Both the position numbers and the translations under genes were made by a program. Below the pieces are notes generated by a model. It saw only the letters and a program-made list of their open reading frames with translations, did not search any database and was not told the origin of the DNA. A stretch of DNA of 64,000 nt from Gynurincola endophyticus (GTDB taxonomy: Bacteria > Bacteroidota > Bacteroidia > Chitinophagales > Chitinophagaceae), in contig NZ_RCWL01000004.1 in assembly GCF_003991195.1 (NCBI RefSeq), positions 62,001 to 126,000 of the forward strand, given 5' to 3'. Below, in pieces: positions 17,962 to 26,221 of the stretch. The stretch's first letter is position 1; the number at the start of each line of letters is the position of its first letter.

Positions 17962-19152
17962 TTAAAAAATCATCGTAGCAAAATCAGCCAGATAAATTCT
18001 CCAGTTTTTCCAGATATGTCCTTCTTCGTTTTCAAAATACTTGTATGGGTATTTATTCTCATCCAGTATTTTTCTGAAATCCTGATTAGCTTTATACAAG
18101 AAATCTGTTTTGCCGATCGCTATCCAATAAAGTTTCGGTTTAAGGTCAAACTGTTTTTTAAGTTTCTGATTAAAGTTTTCATAAATAGCTGACTTTGTAT
18201 TATTCATTGGCATAATGGCTGCAGAGAACAATCCTACATAGTCAAACTGATCAGGATATTCTTTTGAAATATGTAAAGAATGAAATCCCCCCATAGACAA
18301 TCCTGCAATTGCACGTCCTGATTTTTGCTGAATAGTTCTGTAATTCTGTTCAACAAATTTCATTACATCAGGGAAACTTTTTTCCATTGTTCCATCCATT
18401 GTATTAGGTAATTGCATGGTCGGTTTTACATATCCGAGTGCTGATTCTCCTGGTGCGGCTTCCTGCGCCACATTACCATTGGTCATTACAACAATCATCG
18501 GTTTGGCCTTACCTTGTGCAATAAGGTTATCGAGAATTTGTGCGGTTCTACCTAATGCAATCCAGGCTTCTTCGTCTCCTCCCATTCCGTGCAGCAAATA
18601 CAAGACCGGATAATTGGTTTTAGAAGATTCATAACCGGGTGGTGTGTAAACAGTTAATCTGCGTTCTTTTTGTAAAGTCATGCTATTGTACCACCTCCGG
18701 GCAACAGTTCCGTGAGCAACTGCGTTCACTTTATACAGATCTGCCTGTCCGCCACCAATTATGAAAACACTGGTCACAGATCCTACATCCCGAATCTGAT
18801 AAACATTATTCGGATCGCTTATTTTCACGCTATCAAGTAGAAAGGAATAACTGTACAACTCAGAGGCTAACGGCCGGGCAGTGGTGAATTCCCACAATCC
18901 GGCAGCTGACCGGGTCATATCCTGCACACCGGGAACATCCACTTCTCCGTAAGGTGTTTTTGACTTTTGGGCAGGCAAAAAATCGCCTGTAACCTGAACA
19001 GTTTTTGCATTCGGCGCAAACAAGCGGAAAGTAACCCTATTATCGGAGTGCACTTCCGGCGAAATACCGGATTGTGCATTAAAAATAGCTTGTTGTGCAG
19101 TCAGGGTGATTCCAACCAATAAAACCGGTATAAATAAAAAAAGTTTTTTCAT
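17962..19152 (-). CDS. Secreted CE1-type esterase with N-terminal E-set domain
   Basis: A 396-residue exported esterase. Signal peptide to about 19, then an early-Ig/CBM48-like domain (about 35-130) with VTFRLFAPNAKTVQVTGDF. The alpha/beta-hydrolase of the feruloyl/acetyl xylan esterase type (CE1, esterase D-like) follows. VLYLLHGMGGDEEAW forms the oxyanion region, GLSMGG the nucleophile elbow (Ser286), and EEGHIWKNWR the catalytic histidine (His379). Such enzymes remove acyl groups from plant polysaccharides in PULs, but no glycosidase genes sit beside it here, so the substrate is open. Monocistronic and divergent from the AraC regulator at 19442. Confidence 0.88.
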   Translation of the reverse strand: MKKLFLFIPVLLVGITLTAQQAIFNAQSGISPEVHSDNRVTFRLFAPNAKTVQVTGDFLPAQKSKTPYGEVDVPGVQDMTRSAAGLWEFTTARPLASELYSYSFLLDSVKISDPNNVYQIRDVGSVTSVFIIGGGQADLYKVNAVAHGTVARRWYNSMTLQKERRLTVYTPPGYESSKTNYPVLYLLHGMGGDEEAWIALGRTAQILDNLIAQGKAKPMIVVMTNGNVAQEAAPGESALGYVKPTMQLPNTMDGTMEKSFPDVMKFVEQNYRTIQQKSGRAIAGLSMGGFHSLHISKEYPDQFDYVGLFSAAIMPMNNTKSAIYENFNQKLKKQFDLKPKLYWIAIGKTDFLYKANQDFRKILDENKYPYKYFENEEGHIWKNWRIYLADFATMIF

Positions 19153-19441
19153 GTAATTGTCAGCTAAAAGTTTCTCTATTTTACAAAAAAAAATTCAGAA
19201 ATACTCATAAAATTCAATAATTTTCAAATGTCGGGCACTGTTCACTGACAATACAACTATACTAAAAAAGTATTTTGCCAATCTTTAAGGCAAATCATTT
19301 CTTTTTTTCCAAAACTCGTAATCAAAATTGCCTCTTTTTCTTTAACTTGATCCGTTAATATCAGCGTATTATCAAAGAATAAAAAATGCTACATTCACAG
19401 GTAGAATCGGATTGTTCTTTCAACAGAAATTGTGACATAAA

Positions 19442-20413
19442 ATGATCATAAAAAGTAAAATAAAGGGGCTGGACGAGTGGTTGTTTATTGAAGATATTCC
19501 TGATCAGTATACACCCAACAAATCTGTATCAGAAAAAAAGGTAGTCATTAACCGTAGTCCTGTACGCATGGATAATTTCCAGTTAAGCAGCTCGGGGATA
19601 TTTTTATTGTATTCTGAGATGAAATGCGAAGAGCCGGTTCGAATCAGAACTGAAGTGTTGGGGGAAACCGTTACCAGCCATTTTATATTTTACAAACAAC
19701 CATCATTTAAGAAACTTACTATTTCAGGCAGAAGCCGCCATAACATCCGATACATTCCGAATACGGTTCAGGAGTATGAGATGAAAGACGGCATAGAATA
19801 CAGTTATTTCCTGATGGTACTTTCGAAGGATTATTATTTTCACCTGATCAACCGGCACTCTTCTCTGCATGAAGATTTTGTGCAGGAAATTGAAAAGGGA
19901 AAACATGTCAGTATTGCCCCCAATGATATGCCGGTAACACCGGAAATGAGCCGTGTGATCAGTGAATTACAGGAAGGACAAAAATCAGGAGAAATACGTC
20001 GGTTACATACCGAAGCAAAAGTAATGGAGTTACTGATTTATCAATTGGAACAGTTAAAATCTTCAGAAGAAGAGCTTTCCATCAAAGCATTACGCGCAGA
20101 TGATATTGAAAAACTGGAATTAGTAAGAAGTATTCTGGAACAAAACTTTATTGACCCGCCTTCGCAAAAGGAACTCTCTGTAAAAGCAGGATTAAACGAA
20201 TCTAAATTGCGACGTTCGTTTAAAGAGTATTTCGGAACAACCATTCACGACTATACAGTTCGCATAAAAATGGAATACGCACGAAAGTTATTATTAGAAG
20301 AGCGTAAAACTATTTTTGAGGTTTCAGAACTGACAGGCTTTAATCATCAGAATAATTTCAGTAGTGCTTTTAAAAAATACTTCGGTATTTCACCGAGTGA
20401 TATAAGATATTAG
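19442..20413 (+). CDS. AraC-family transcriptional regulator (PchR-like)
   Basis: A 323-residue regulator. The C-terminal third (about 215-323) carries two helix-turn-helix motifs of the AraC family: SQKELSVKAGLNESKLRRSFKEYFG and TIFEVSELTGFNHQNNFSSAFKKYFGISPSDIRY. The N-terminal two thirds form a ligand-sensing domain without strong similarity I can name. AraC proteins of this build (PchR-like) often control iron and siderophore/heme uptake genes in Bacteroidota. This one is convergent with the heme transport genes, a long inverted repeat separating their stops. It is also divergent from the CE1 esterase, so its target could be either. Confidence 0.85.
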   Translation: MIIKSKIKGLDEWLFIEDIPDQYTPNKSVSEKKVVINRSPVRMDNFQLSSSGIFLLYSEMKCEEPVRIRTEVLGETVTSHFIFYKQPSFKKLTISGRSRHNIRYIPNTVQEYEMKDGIEYSYFLMVLSKDYYFHLINRHSSLHEDFVQEIEKGKHVSIAPNDMPVTPEMSRVISELQEGQKSGEIRRLHTEAKVMELLIYQLEQLKSSEEELSIKALRADDIEKLELVRSILEQNFIDPPSQKELSVKAGLNESKLRRSFKEYFGTTIHDYTVRIKMEYARKLLLEERKTIFEVSELTGFNHQNNFSSAFKKYFGISPSDIRY

Positions 20414-20504
20414 TTAATTGAAAATGGAAAGCTGAAAATTGAAAACGTTGCCAGGCTGTATTGTTCAAAACACTTTCAATTTTCCATTTTCAACTTTCAA
20501 TTAA
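20414..20504. repeat. Long imperfect inverted repeat between convergent genes
   Basis: Arms 20414-20444 and 20474-20504 are reverse complements at 26 of 31 positions, both built of TTGAAAA/TTGAAAG-like units. The left arm begins directly after the regulator stop. The right arm overlaps the last codons of the fusion gene ending at 20490. It probably acts as a two-way terminator, and resembles TTGAAAATTGAAAA-type intergenic repeats seen in Bacteroidota. Confidence 0.75.
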
Positions 20505-22340
20505 GTGCATTCTTTCTAATGTATTCTTCCACTCTTCCACATGCTCTTTTCCTACTTCATGTTTACCGGTTACCTGCAACATGAGTTCTCCGTCGTGGTC
20601 ATATAATTCAAGCAGATGCATAGGCCCGGTTATAGTTGGTTGAATAATATGCCAGACGCTTCCGATGGCATCTTCCTGAACAAACAACTTACATTTTGCA
20701 TCGGCCACCTGATAACAGCTGCCTGTATCAATTAAATTCTTAATCACTCCTACCTGTGTATGTATACAACTTCTGTTGCCGGCTTGTAACTTCACCGGTA
20801 TTTCGTTATTCATACAATGCGTCATCACTTTTTTAAAATTGTAAAGGCTCATTTTTGCCGCACAATTATCTGGTGCCAGCCGTATTGCCTGACTACGTCT
20901 GATTCCGAATTTCCGGAGAATGACAGATAGTTCATCTGCATTTTTCATAGCATGCCATGAATCACAAAACAATTGCTGATTAACAGATTCATCAGGTATT
21001 TCTTTGTATGACTGAACCTTACTTTTATGTATATCAAATGGCTCTTGTCTGGGTGAGCGAAATTGTCTGACAATAGCATCATAAACGTCAATATCACTTT
21101 CATCAGTTAAAGTAGCTTTATACAACAGCTCTCCTTCTGCATTAAAAAACTGTAAGCTCTTTTCGTTATTATAAATATCATTATAAGCAAAAACAGTTTG
21201 CCATAACTGATGCGATACATTCAGATCAATATCTTCATCATCAAATTTTACAATTTGTTCATTGCTGGAATAATTCTGATAAATGCCGGTTCGTTCCACC
21301 ATCACATGTTCGCTGTAGGTTTGGGTGGTTACTGACTTCAGGGCGGGTAAATTTCTTAATAAAGCCGGTATATCTGCTTCCAGTAAAACGGCATTGCCGT
21401 TTAACTCAAGCATTACTGTTGAGGCTTCAGAAATATTCAATTGACGGGCAATGTCACGTATTGTATAATGAGGATACATTTCTCTAAGAGAGATATATCT
21501 ATCTTTTAATGATTGTTGTTTTGATTCTTCCGGCAACCAGGAGTTGAAGTTTTCGGCCTGTAACCTGATTTCCTTTACTAGTACAAAAGGTTTCAAAGTA
21601 CGCGGATTGATCATGACTTCTGTTTCAATAGAAAAAACGGAATAGATATCCAAAGGAGTTAATACTTCCGAAGGGGTACCATCTTTCCATCTTCTACCAT
21701 TTTTCATCATCAATATTCTATCGGCATATTGTGCGGCAAGGTTAATTTCATGTAATACTGCCAAAACCATATATCCTTTTTTGGCTAATGCCCTGGCAAT
21801 AGCCATCGTTTGTTGCTGATACAACATATCAAGGCCGGTAACAGGTTCGTCTAAAATAATCAATCCTCTTTTTCTATCCCACAATTGCGCCAGTACGCGG
21901 GCCAGTTGAACCCGTTGTTGTTCGCCTCCGGAAAGAGTTAGAAAAGATCTTTCTGCCAGGTGTTCAATACCACAAACCTTCATGGTTTCCAGTACAATAT
22001 CATGATCAGCATTTGTAGGGTTATTACGATGATAAGGATATCGCCCCATCATAATAATTTCCTGACAAAGGAATGGCATATTGACTACATTGTGCTGACT
22101 TAAAGTTGCCTTTAAAGAAGCCAGTTCAACTGAATTATAATCCTGTAACTTTTTTCCGTATAAACTAACAGATCCGCTATCAGGTTTTTGTTCACCGGTA
22201 ATCATGCGCAGCAATGTAGACTTGCCGGCACCATTCGCTCCAAGAAGCGCTAATACTTCACCAGGACGAACCGAAAACGTAATATCTTTCAGAATCGTTC
22301 TTTTCTTAACTGCATATGTAACCGAATCAACCTTCAACAT
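20490..22340 (-). CDS. hmuV-hmuS: Fusion of heme ABC transporter ATPase (HmuV) and HmuS/ChuS-like heme protein
   Basis: A single 616-residue frame. Residues 1-265 are a heme-type ABC ATPase: Walker A GANGAGKST (34-42), signature LSGGEQQRVQLARVL (136-150), Walker B LIILDEP (160-166), H-loop His197. Residues 270-616 match a whole HemS/ChuS/HmuS protein with both of its repeats. The first covers about 280-430 (IRDIARQLNISEAS, LLRNLPALKSVTTQ). The second covers about 455-616 (GNRSCIHTQVGVI, FVQEDAIGSVWHIIQP, LLELYDHDGELM). HmuS-type proteins bind heme and pass it on or degrade it in the cytoplasm, so the fusion ties import energy to heme handling. By alignment from memory, the ChuS axial ligand His193 is replaced by Asp469, and the His73 position by Val348. 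It starts 11 bp after hmuU. Confidence 0.9.
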   Translation of the reverse strand: MLKVDSVTYAVKKRTILKDITFSVRPGEVLALLGANGAGKSTLLRMITGEQKPDSGSVSLYGKKLQDYNSVELASLKATLSQHNVVNMPFLCQEIIMMGRYPYHRNNPTNADHDIVLETMKVCGIEHLAERSFLTLSGGEQQRVQLARVLAQLWDRKRGLIILDEPVTGLDMLYQQQTMAIARALAKKGYMVLAVLHEINLAAQYADRILMMKNGRRWKDGTPSEVLTPLDIYSVFSIETEVMINPRTLKPFVLVKEIRLQAENFNSWLPEESKQQSLKDRYISLREMYPHYTIRDIARQLNISEASTVMLELNGNAVLLEADIPALLRNLPALKSVTTQTYSEHVMVERTGIYQNYSSNEQIVKFDDEDIDLNVSHQLWQTVFAYNDIYNNEKSLQFFNAEGELLYKATLTDESDIDVYDAIVRQFRSPRQEPFDIHKSKVQSYKEIPDESVNQQLFCDSWHAMKNADELSVILRKFGIRRSQAIRLAPDNCAAKMSLYNFKKVMTHCMNNEIPVKLQAGNRSCIHTQVGVIKNLIDTGSCYQVADAKCKLFVQEDAIGSVWHIIQPTITGPMHLLELYDHDGELMLQVTGKHEVGKEHVEEWKNTLERMHLIES

Positions 22341-22351
22341 ACGTATTCTGT

Positions 22352-23389
22352 TTATTGATGTAGTTTCTTTTTGTCTTTAATAAGGATATAGATAAATACA
22401 GGTGTTCCCAGCAGTGCCGTAATAACTCCGATCGGCAATTCAATCGGCGGTACCAGAATACGGCTTAGCATATCTGCTACAGTAAGTACAAGAGCACCCA
22501 TAATAGCTGAGGCAGGTAAAACATATCGGTTATCAACACCTCCTATTAATCGTATAAGATGTGGCACCAGCAATCCTACAAAACCGATAATACCGGAAAC
22601 AGAAACGGCGGCTCCTACTGCCAACGTTGCCAGCAACACTACTCTTCTTTTAATTACCGATGGCCTCATTCCCAGTTGTTCTGCCTGTGATTCACCTAAT
22701 ACGAAAGCATTTAGCATTTTACCCTGAAATGGTAAAATGAAAACAGGAATCAATATAAACGGTGCTACTACCAGTAAAGTTTCCTGTGTGGCGCCCGCAA
22801 GGCTGCCTAACATCCAGAAGGTAATGTTTCGCAATTGCTGGTCATCGGCCATAAAAGAAATCAAACCGGTTAAGGCGCCGGCTAGTGCATTAATGGCAAT
22901 ACCTGCGAGTAACATGGTGGCAATATTAGGTTTACCATTTGTTTTTGAAATATTGTACACCAGAATAGAAGCAACAGCAGCTCCTATAAATGCACTTACA
23001 GGAAGCAGGTAATAGCCGACCATCAGACTCATACCGGCGAACAGGGTCGTTTCAAGCATTATTACAAGTGCACTCATTAACGAAGCTCCGGCAGATATAC
23101 CAATCAATCCGGATTCAGCAAGCGGATTTCTAAAAACCCCCTGAATGGCAGCACCTGAAATGCCCAGCGCTGCACCTACCAGTATTCCCATCAATACACG
23201 TGGAATACGCACAATTGACAGCACTCCCTTGTACTGGTCATCCAGCTGATCGCTATGATAAATGCCCAGTATATCCAGTACTGACCAGATTACCTGCTTA
23301 ATAGGAATATCCATAGCTCCTACCGACATCGAAACAATCACTGAGATAATAAGTGCGGCTGTCAGTGATATGTAAATAACTTTTTTCAT
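22352..23389 (-). CDS. hmuU: Heme ABC transporter permease HmuU (FecCD family)
   Basis: A 345-residue FecCD/BtuC-type permease with about ten hydrophobic helices. Family sequence includes RIPRVLMGILVGAALGISGAAIQGVFRNPLAESGLIGISAGASL near residue 60. Also present are FWMLGSLAGATQE mid-protein and VSGIIGFVGLLVPHLIRLIGG near 265, the region that docks the ATPase. It forms the inner-membrane channel for heme delivered by HmuT, encoded 70 bp upstream, and pairs with the ATPase part of the fusion protein downstream. Normal length. Confidence 0.94.
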   Translation of the reverse strand: MKKVIYISLTAALIISVIVSMSVGAMDIPIKQVIWSVLDILGIYHSDQLDDQYKGVLSIVRIPRVLMGILVGAALGISGAAIQGVFRNPLAESGLIGISAGASLMSALVIMLETTLFAGMSLMVGYYLLPVSAFIGAAVASILVYNISKTNGKPNIATMLLAGIAINALAGALTGLISFMADDQQLRNITFWMLGSLAGATQETLLVVAPFILIPVFILPFQGKMLNAFVLGESQAEQLGMRPSVIKRRVVLLATLAVGAAVSVSGIIGFVGLLVPHLIRLIGGVDNRYVLPASAIMGALVLTVADMLSRILVPPIELPIGVITALLGTPVFIYILIKDKKKLHQ

Positions 23390-23459
23390 TCCAATATATT
23401 CCTATGCTCTGTCGTTTGTGATGATAATTTTATAAGGTTGGAGGCAGGTTCTTTCTTAC

Positions 23460-24302
23460 TTATTGATATATTTTGGTATGCAGATCAATAATAGCATCTC
23501 CTAATCTGGAAGAAAAGCCGACCATTAGCGGGCCGTTTACCGACACGATTTTCTTGTTTTTTCCTGCATTTGTCAATGCAACTCCGGGCATTTTAAGAAT
23601 TGATTCACTACCACCCAGGCTGCTCACACCAAAATCAAACAGGAGTATAACATCCGGATTTGCTTTAATCAGTGCTTCGGTGCTATAAGGTTTAAAAGAA
23701 GCAAACTCCTGAACAGCATTTTTACCACCGGCCAGTTCAATCATTGCATCTATATTGGTTCCTTTTCCGGCAATCGTCATGTTTCCTGCCCCTCTGGCAT
23801 AAACAAACAAAACCTTTTGAGATTTTTTATTATTCGCTTTTACTTTTTGTAAAGCCTGTTGAACTTTTTCATTAGAGATTTTGATCAGTTCTTCGCCTTT
23901 TGCGGGTACTTCCAGTGCATTAGCTACTGTTCTGATCATTTTTTCAGCCCCTTTTACCGAATATTCCTGTTGAATAGTAACCAGTTTAATTCCTGCTTTT
24001 TTTAATTGCAGTACCACTGTTTTAGAAATATCTCCTTCAAGCGCTAATACCAGATCCGGACTAAACTGCATGAGTCCTTCTACCGAAACAGCGCGATTGC
24101 GGCTTACTTTCGGTAATTGTTTAACATATGCCGGATATTCGCTGGTAACATCAGTGGCAACAATACTTTTTCCGAAACCCAGGGCATCAGTTGTTTCAGT
24201 AATAACGGTTCCCAGCGTAATAATTCTTTTGGGCACTCCGGCACTTACGGTGGTGGATATACACAACAGTAAAATGATCAGAATGCTGTTTATACTTTTC
24301 AT
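23460..24302 (-). CDS. hmuT: Periplasmic heme-binding protein HmuT
   Basis: Substrate-binding protein of the heme ABC importer. A signal peptide (to about STTVSAG) is followed by a cluster A-3 (TroA-like) binding fold: KRIITLGTVITETTDALGFG, VEGLMQFSPDLVLALEGD, QQEYSVKGAEKMIRTV. VLFVYARGAGNMTIAGKGTNIDAMIELAGG is characteristic of HmuT, and a tyrosine in the QEYS region is a candidate heme ligand. I start at 24302 (MKSINSIL); ATGs at 24311 and 24326 are in frame but only lengthen the N-region. It heads the hmuT-hmuU-hmuVS minus-strand operon, divergent from the HmuY operon. Confidence 0.93.
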   Translation of the reverse strand: MKSINSILIILLLCISTTVSAGVPKRIITLGTVITETTDALGFGKSIVATDVTSEYPAYVKQLPKVSRNRAVSVEGLMQFSPDLVLALEGDISKTVVLQLKKAGIKLVTIQQEYSVKGAEKMIRTVANALEVPAKGEELIKISNEKVQQALQKVKANNKKSQKVLFVYARGAGNMTIAGKGTNIDAMIELAGGKNAVQEFASFKPYSTEALIKANPDVILLFDFGVSSLGGSESILKMPGVALTNAGKNKKIVSVNGPLMVGFSSRLGDAIIDLHTKIYQ

Positions 24303-24393
24303 GTTTGTCATCGTTTCGCAATGCAAAAAAAGTACTTATTCAACTATTATATAGCATATCCTGAGCACACAAAGCAGGCCTGGTGCATTTTTT

Positions 24394-24415
24394 CCTGATT
24401 TCGTAAACGGTTTAC
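24394..24415. promoter_or_regulatory. Candidate operator: CCTGATTTCGTAAA copy 1 with palindrome
   Basis: The first copy of the repeated 14-mer runs into GTAAACGGTTTAC (24403-24415), a perfect palindrome around one central base. It is about 100 bp upstream of hmuT. A regulator binding site is inferred from the repetition, not known. Confidence 0.45.
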
Positions 24416-24592
24416 TAAGCTGAAAAAGCGTCTTTCAATTGAGTGTTTTACCAATGAAAGCAGGTTTTATCAGCTTAAAATATTGAAATCCACTCTTAAC
24501 AAAAACAACACGAAATACATACAAAAAAGACCGGATTGCATATGCCTGGTAAAAATTGAATACAAGATTTATCACATTCCATACAAGGGACT

Positions 24593-24635
24593 CCTGATTT
24601 CGTAAATGCAATTATAAAATAGTGTCGAAAATTTG
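24593..24635 (+). promoter_or_regulatory. Candidate promoter/operator of the HmuY operon
   Basis: CCTGATTTCGTAAATG (24593-24608) is followed 19 bp on by AAAATTTG (24628-24635), a one-mismatch -7 element, 24 bp before the hmuY start. The same arrangement of TTCGTAAATG and a -7-like element is found before the second cassette at 28959. Confidence 0.45.
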
Positions 24636-24658
24636 CAGCAATCTAACTGAAATTAAAA

Positions 24659-25357
24659 ATGATCAACTTTTTAACCCGATGGGGCATTGTTGCCGTACTG
24701 TTTTTAACCGTTTCCTGTACGAAAGAATCTGCTCCGGCAGACAATGACCAAAAAAGCACCTGGGTATACGATTTAGCTGGCGACACCGGTGCCGCAATGG
24801 GTGATAATTCCGAAGGAAAAGAAAAACGGGGCTTCTATACCTTTCTGTTCAGATTCAGGGATCAGCGTCAGATATGGCTGCGTACTGCTGCAGACTCTGC
24901 TCAATGGCTTCCTACGGCAGATTGGGATCTGGCCTTTACCGGTCCGTACAATAGTGAAATTTTTGCCAATGATGCATCAAAGGAATATAATCCTGCCAAA
25001 GAATATGATGGAGTGGGTACGGCAAAAGTAGTGATGCTGGATAAAGCATATCACCTGGTAACGGAAGCACCTGACGATGCTGTTTTTGAAACTTCAGAAG
25101 TCAACAAAATCGGATGGGCGGGTTCTACAACATCTGCCGGCTGGTTTTTCTATAGCCTGAGTTCTCACATTATGCAGCCGATTAAGAGCAGAACATACGT
25201 CATCAAATTAAATAGTGGCAAATTCGCCAAGCTTGAATTGTTAAATGCATATCAGGGTAATCCTCCTGTAGTAACCGATTTAAACTGGCCTGCGCCCTAT
25301 TTTACTTTCAGGTATTATGTTCAGGAAGATGGGAGTAGAAACCTGAATACAAATTAA
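24659..25357 (+). CDS. hmuY: HmuY-family heme-binding lipoprotein
   Basis: A 232-residue lipoprotein, lipobox LTVSC (about Cys20). The all-beta body matches the HmuY family: WLPTADWDLAFTGPYNSEIFAN, then TYVIKLNSGKFAKLELLNAYQ, then VTDLNWPAPYFTFRYYVQEDGS. In Porphyromonas gingivalis HmuY takes heme from host proteins and gives it to the receptor HmuR. Heme ligands vary between homologues (His or Met); SSHIMQP around residue 170 offers both. First gene of the plus-strand heme lipoprotein operon. It is more like classical HmuY than the two longer paralogues downstream. Confidence 0.9.
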   Translation: MINFLTRWGIVAVLFLTVSCTKESAPADNDQKSTWVYDLAGDTGAAMGDNSEGKEKRGFYTFLFRFRDQRQIWLRTAADSAQWLPTADWDLAFTGPYNSEIFANDASKEYNPAKEYDGVGTAKVVMLDKAYHLVTEAPDDAVFETSEVNKIGWAGSTTSAGWFFYSLSSHIMQPIKSRTYVIKLNSGKFAKLELLNAYQGNPPVVTDLNWPAPYFTFRYYVQEDGSRNLNTN

Positions 25358-25451
25358 GCGAACTATCACAAAATATAAAGAGCACCATACAATCGTATTA
25401 TACACTTACTCAGTTGCTTTAATTTAATTCACACACACTAATAAAAGAAAA

Positions 25452-26210
25452 ATGGAAAGGAGAACTCTATGGCTTTTAATGCTGACTGTTCTGTTGGCAT
25501 TTACTGCCTGTTCAAAAGATGATGATAACGAACCTGATCCGGAACCGGAACCAACGGCGGATTTTTATTACAAATTACATCGTGTTGAGAATTTTGCTGT
25601 AGAAAATGATGACAGTAATCCAACGCAGGCAAAACCGGCAGTAGCTTTCAGTCTGTACAACAAACAAGAAGTACCTACCAGCTACCTGAAAACTAACAGA
25701 TGGGATATTTCATTCAGTAACCTCTATAATAGTTTCTTAGGTGGAAACAACGGTGCGGATCTCAACAATGCCGGTTACGGCGGTGCCTCCAGAGGAGGAA
25801 TATTAATACTTGAAAAACACTTTGATGAAGTAACCGAAGTACCTGCTAACGCCGTGTTCAGAACTGCCAGTGGTATTATTGGTACAGACGATTCAGGTGC
25901 GTTTGGAGAAGGTATCGGCTGGTACCTGTATGATTTCGGCGGTAACATTGTAGGAGATGGTACAATACAAAAGCAACACATTGCCTATGCACTCAGCGAA
26001 GGAGTTACCACCAACGATCAACTTACTGTAAAACCACGTACAATCATTGTTAAAACAGCAAAAAACGATTATGCTAAGATCAAAATGATCAGTTGTTACA
26101 AAAACCTGTTTACACCGGAGGAGTGGTACAAAGACGCTCCAAAAATGTTCTTCACATTTGAATACGTAGTAATTCCGGGAGGAGAAACAAAATTTGAAAT
26201 AAAACCCTAA
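25452..26210 (+). CDS. HmuY-family lipoprotein, long form (cassette 1)
   Basis: A 252-residue lipoprotein, lipobox AFTAC (about Cys20), with an acidic linker of D/E/P residues. The body shares the HmuY pattern: YLKTNRWDISFSNLYNSFLGGNNG, GWYLYDFGG, and PRTIIVKTAKNDYAKIKMISCYK. It is clearly paralogous to the protein at 29044, with common YYKLHR, SRWD/NRWD, KQHIAYAL and KIKMISCYK stretches, and more distantly to the hmuY at 24659. A surface heme-binding role is likely; the exact ligands are not visible by eye. It lies 94 bp after hmuY and 11 bp before the first DUF5018-like gene. Confidence 0.85.
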   Translation: MERRTLWLLMLTVLLAFTACSKDDDNEPDPEPEPTADFYYKLHRVENFAVENDDSNPTQAKPAVAFSLYNKQEVPTSYLKTNRWDISFSNLYNSFLGGNNGADLNNAGYGGASRGGILILEKHFDEVTEVPANAVFRTASGIIGTDDSGAFGEGIGWYLYDFGGNIVGDGTIQKQHIAYALSEGVTTNDQLTVKPRTIIVKTAKNDYAKIKMISCYKNLFTPEEWYKDAPKMFFTFEYVVIPGGETKFEIKP

Positions 26211-26221
26211 ATAACCCAGAC

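Larger units (their letters stand above)
24303..24658. other. Divergent regulatory region between hmuT and the HmuY operon
   Basis: A gap of about 350 bp with no gene. It carries two exact copies of CCTGATTTCGTAAA (24394-24407 and 24593-24606), 199 bp apart, one near each divergent start. The rest is AT-rich with no other repeat that I can support. Confidence 0.6.

Noticed and set aside
20414-20504. Inverted repeat as the ends of an insertion sequence
   Set aside because: There is no transposase frame between or near the arms; only 29 bases separate them.
20490-22340. HmuV-HmuS fusion as a sequencing or assembly artefact
   Set aside because: The frame is open throughout, both halves are full length with normal family spacing, and a linker of natural length lies between them. 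I cannot fully exclude error without reads.
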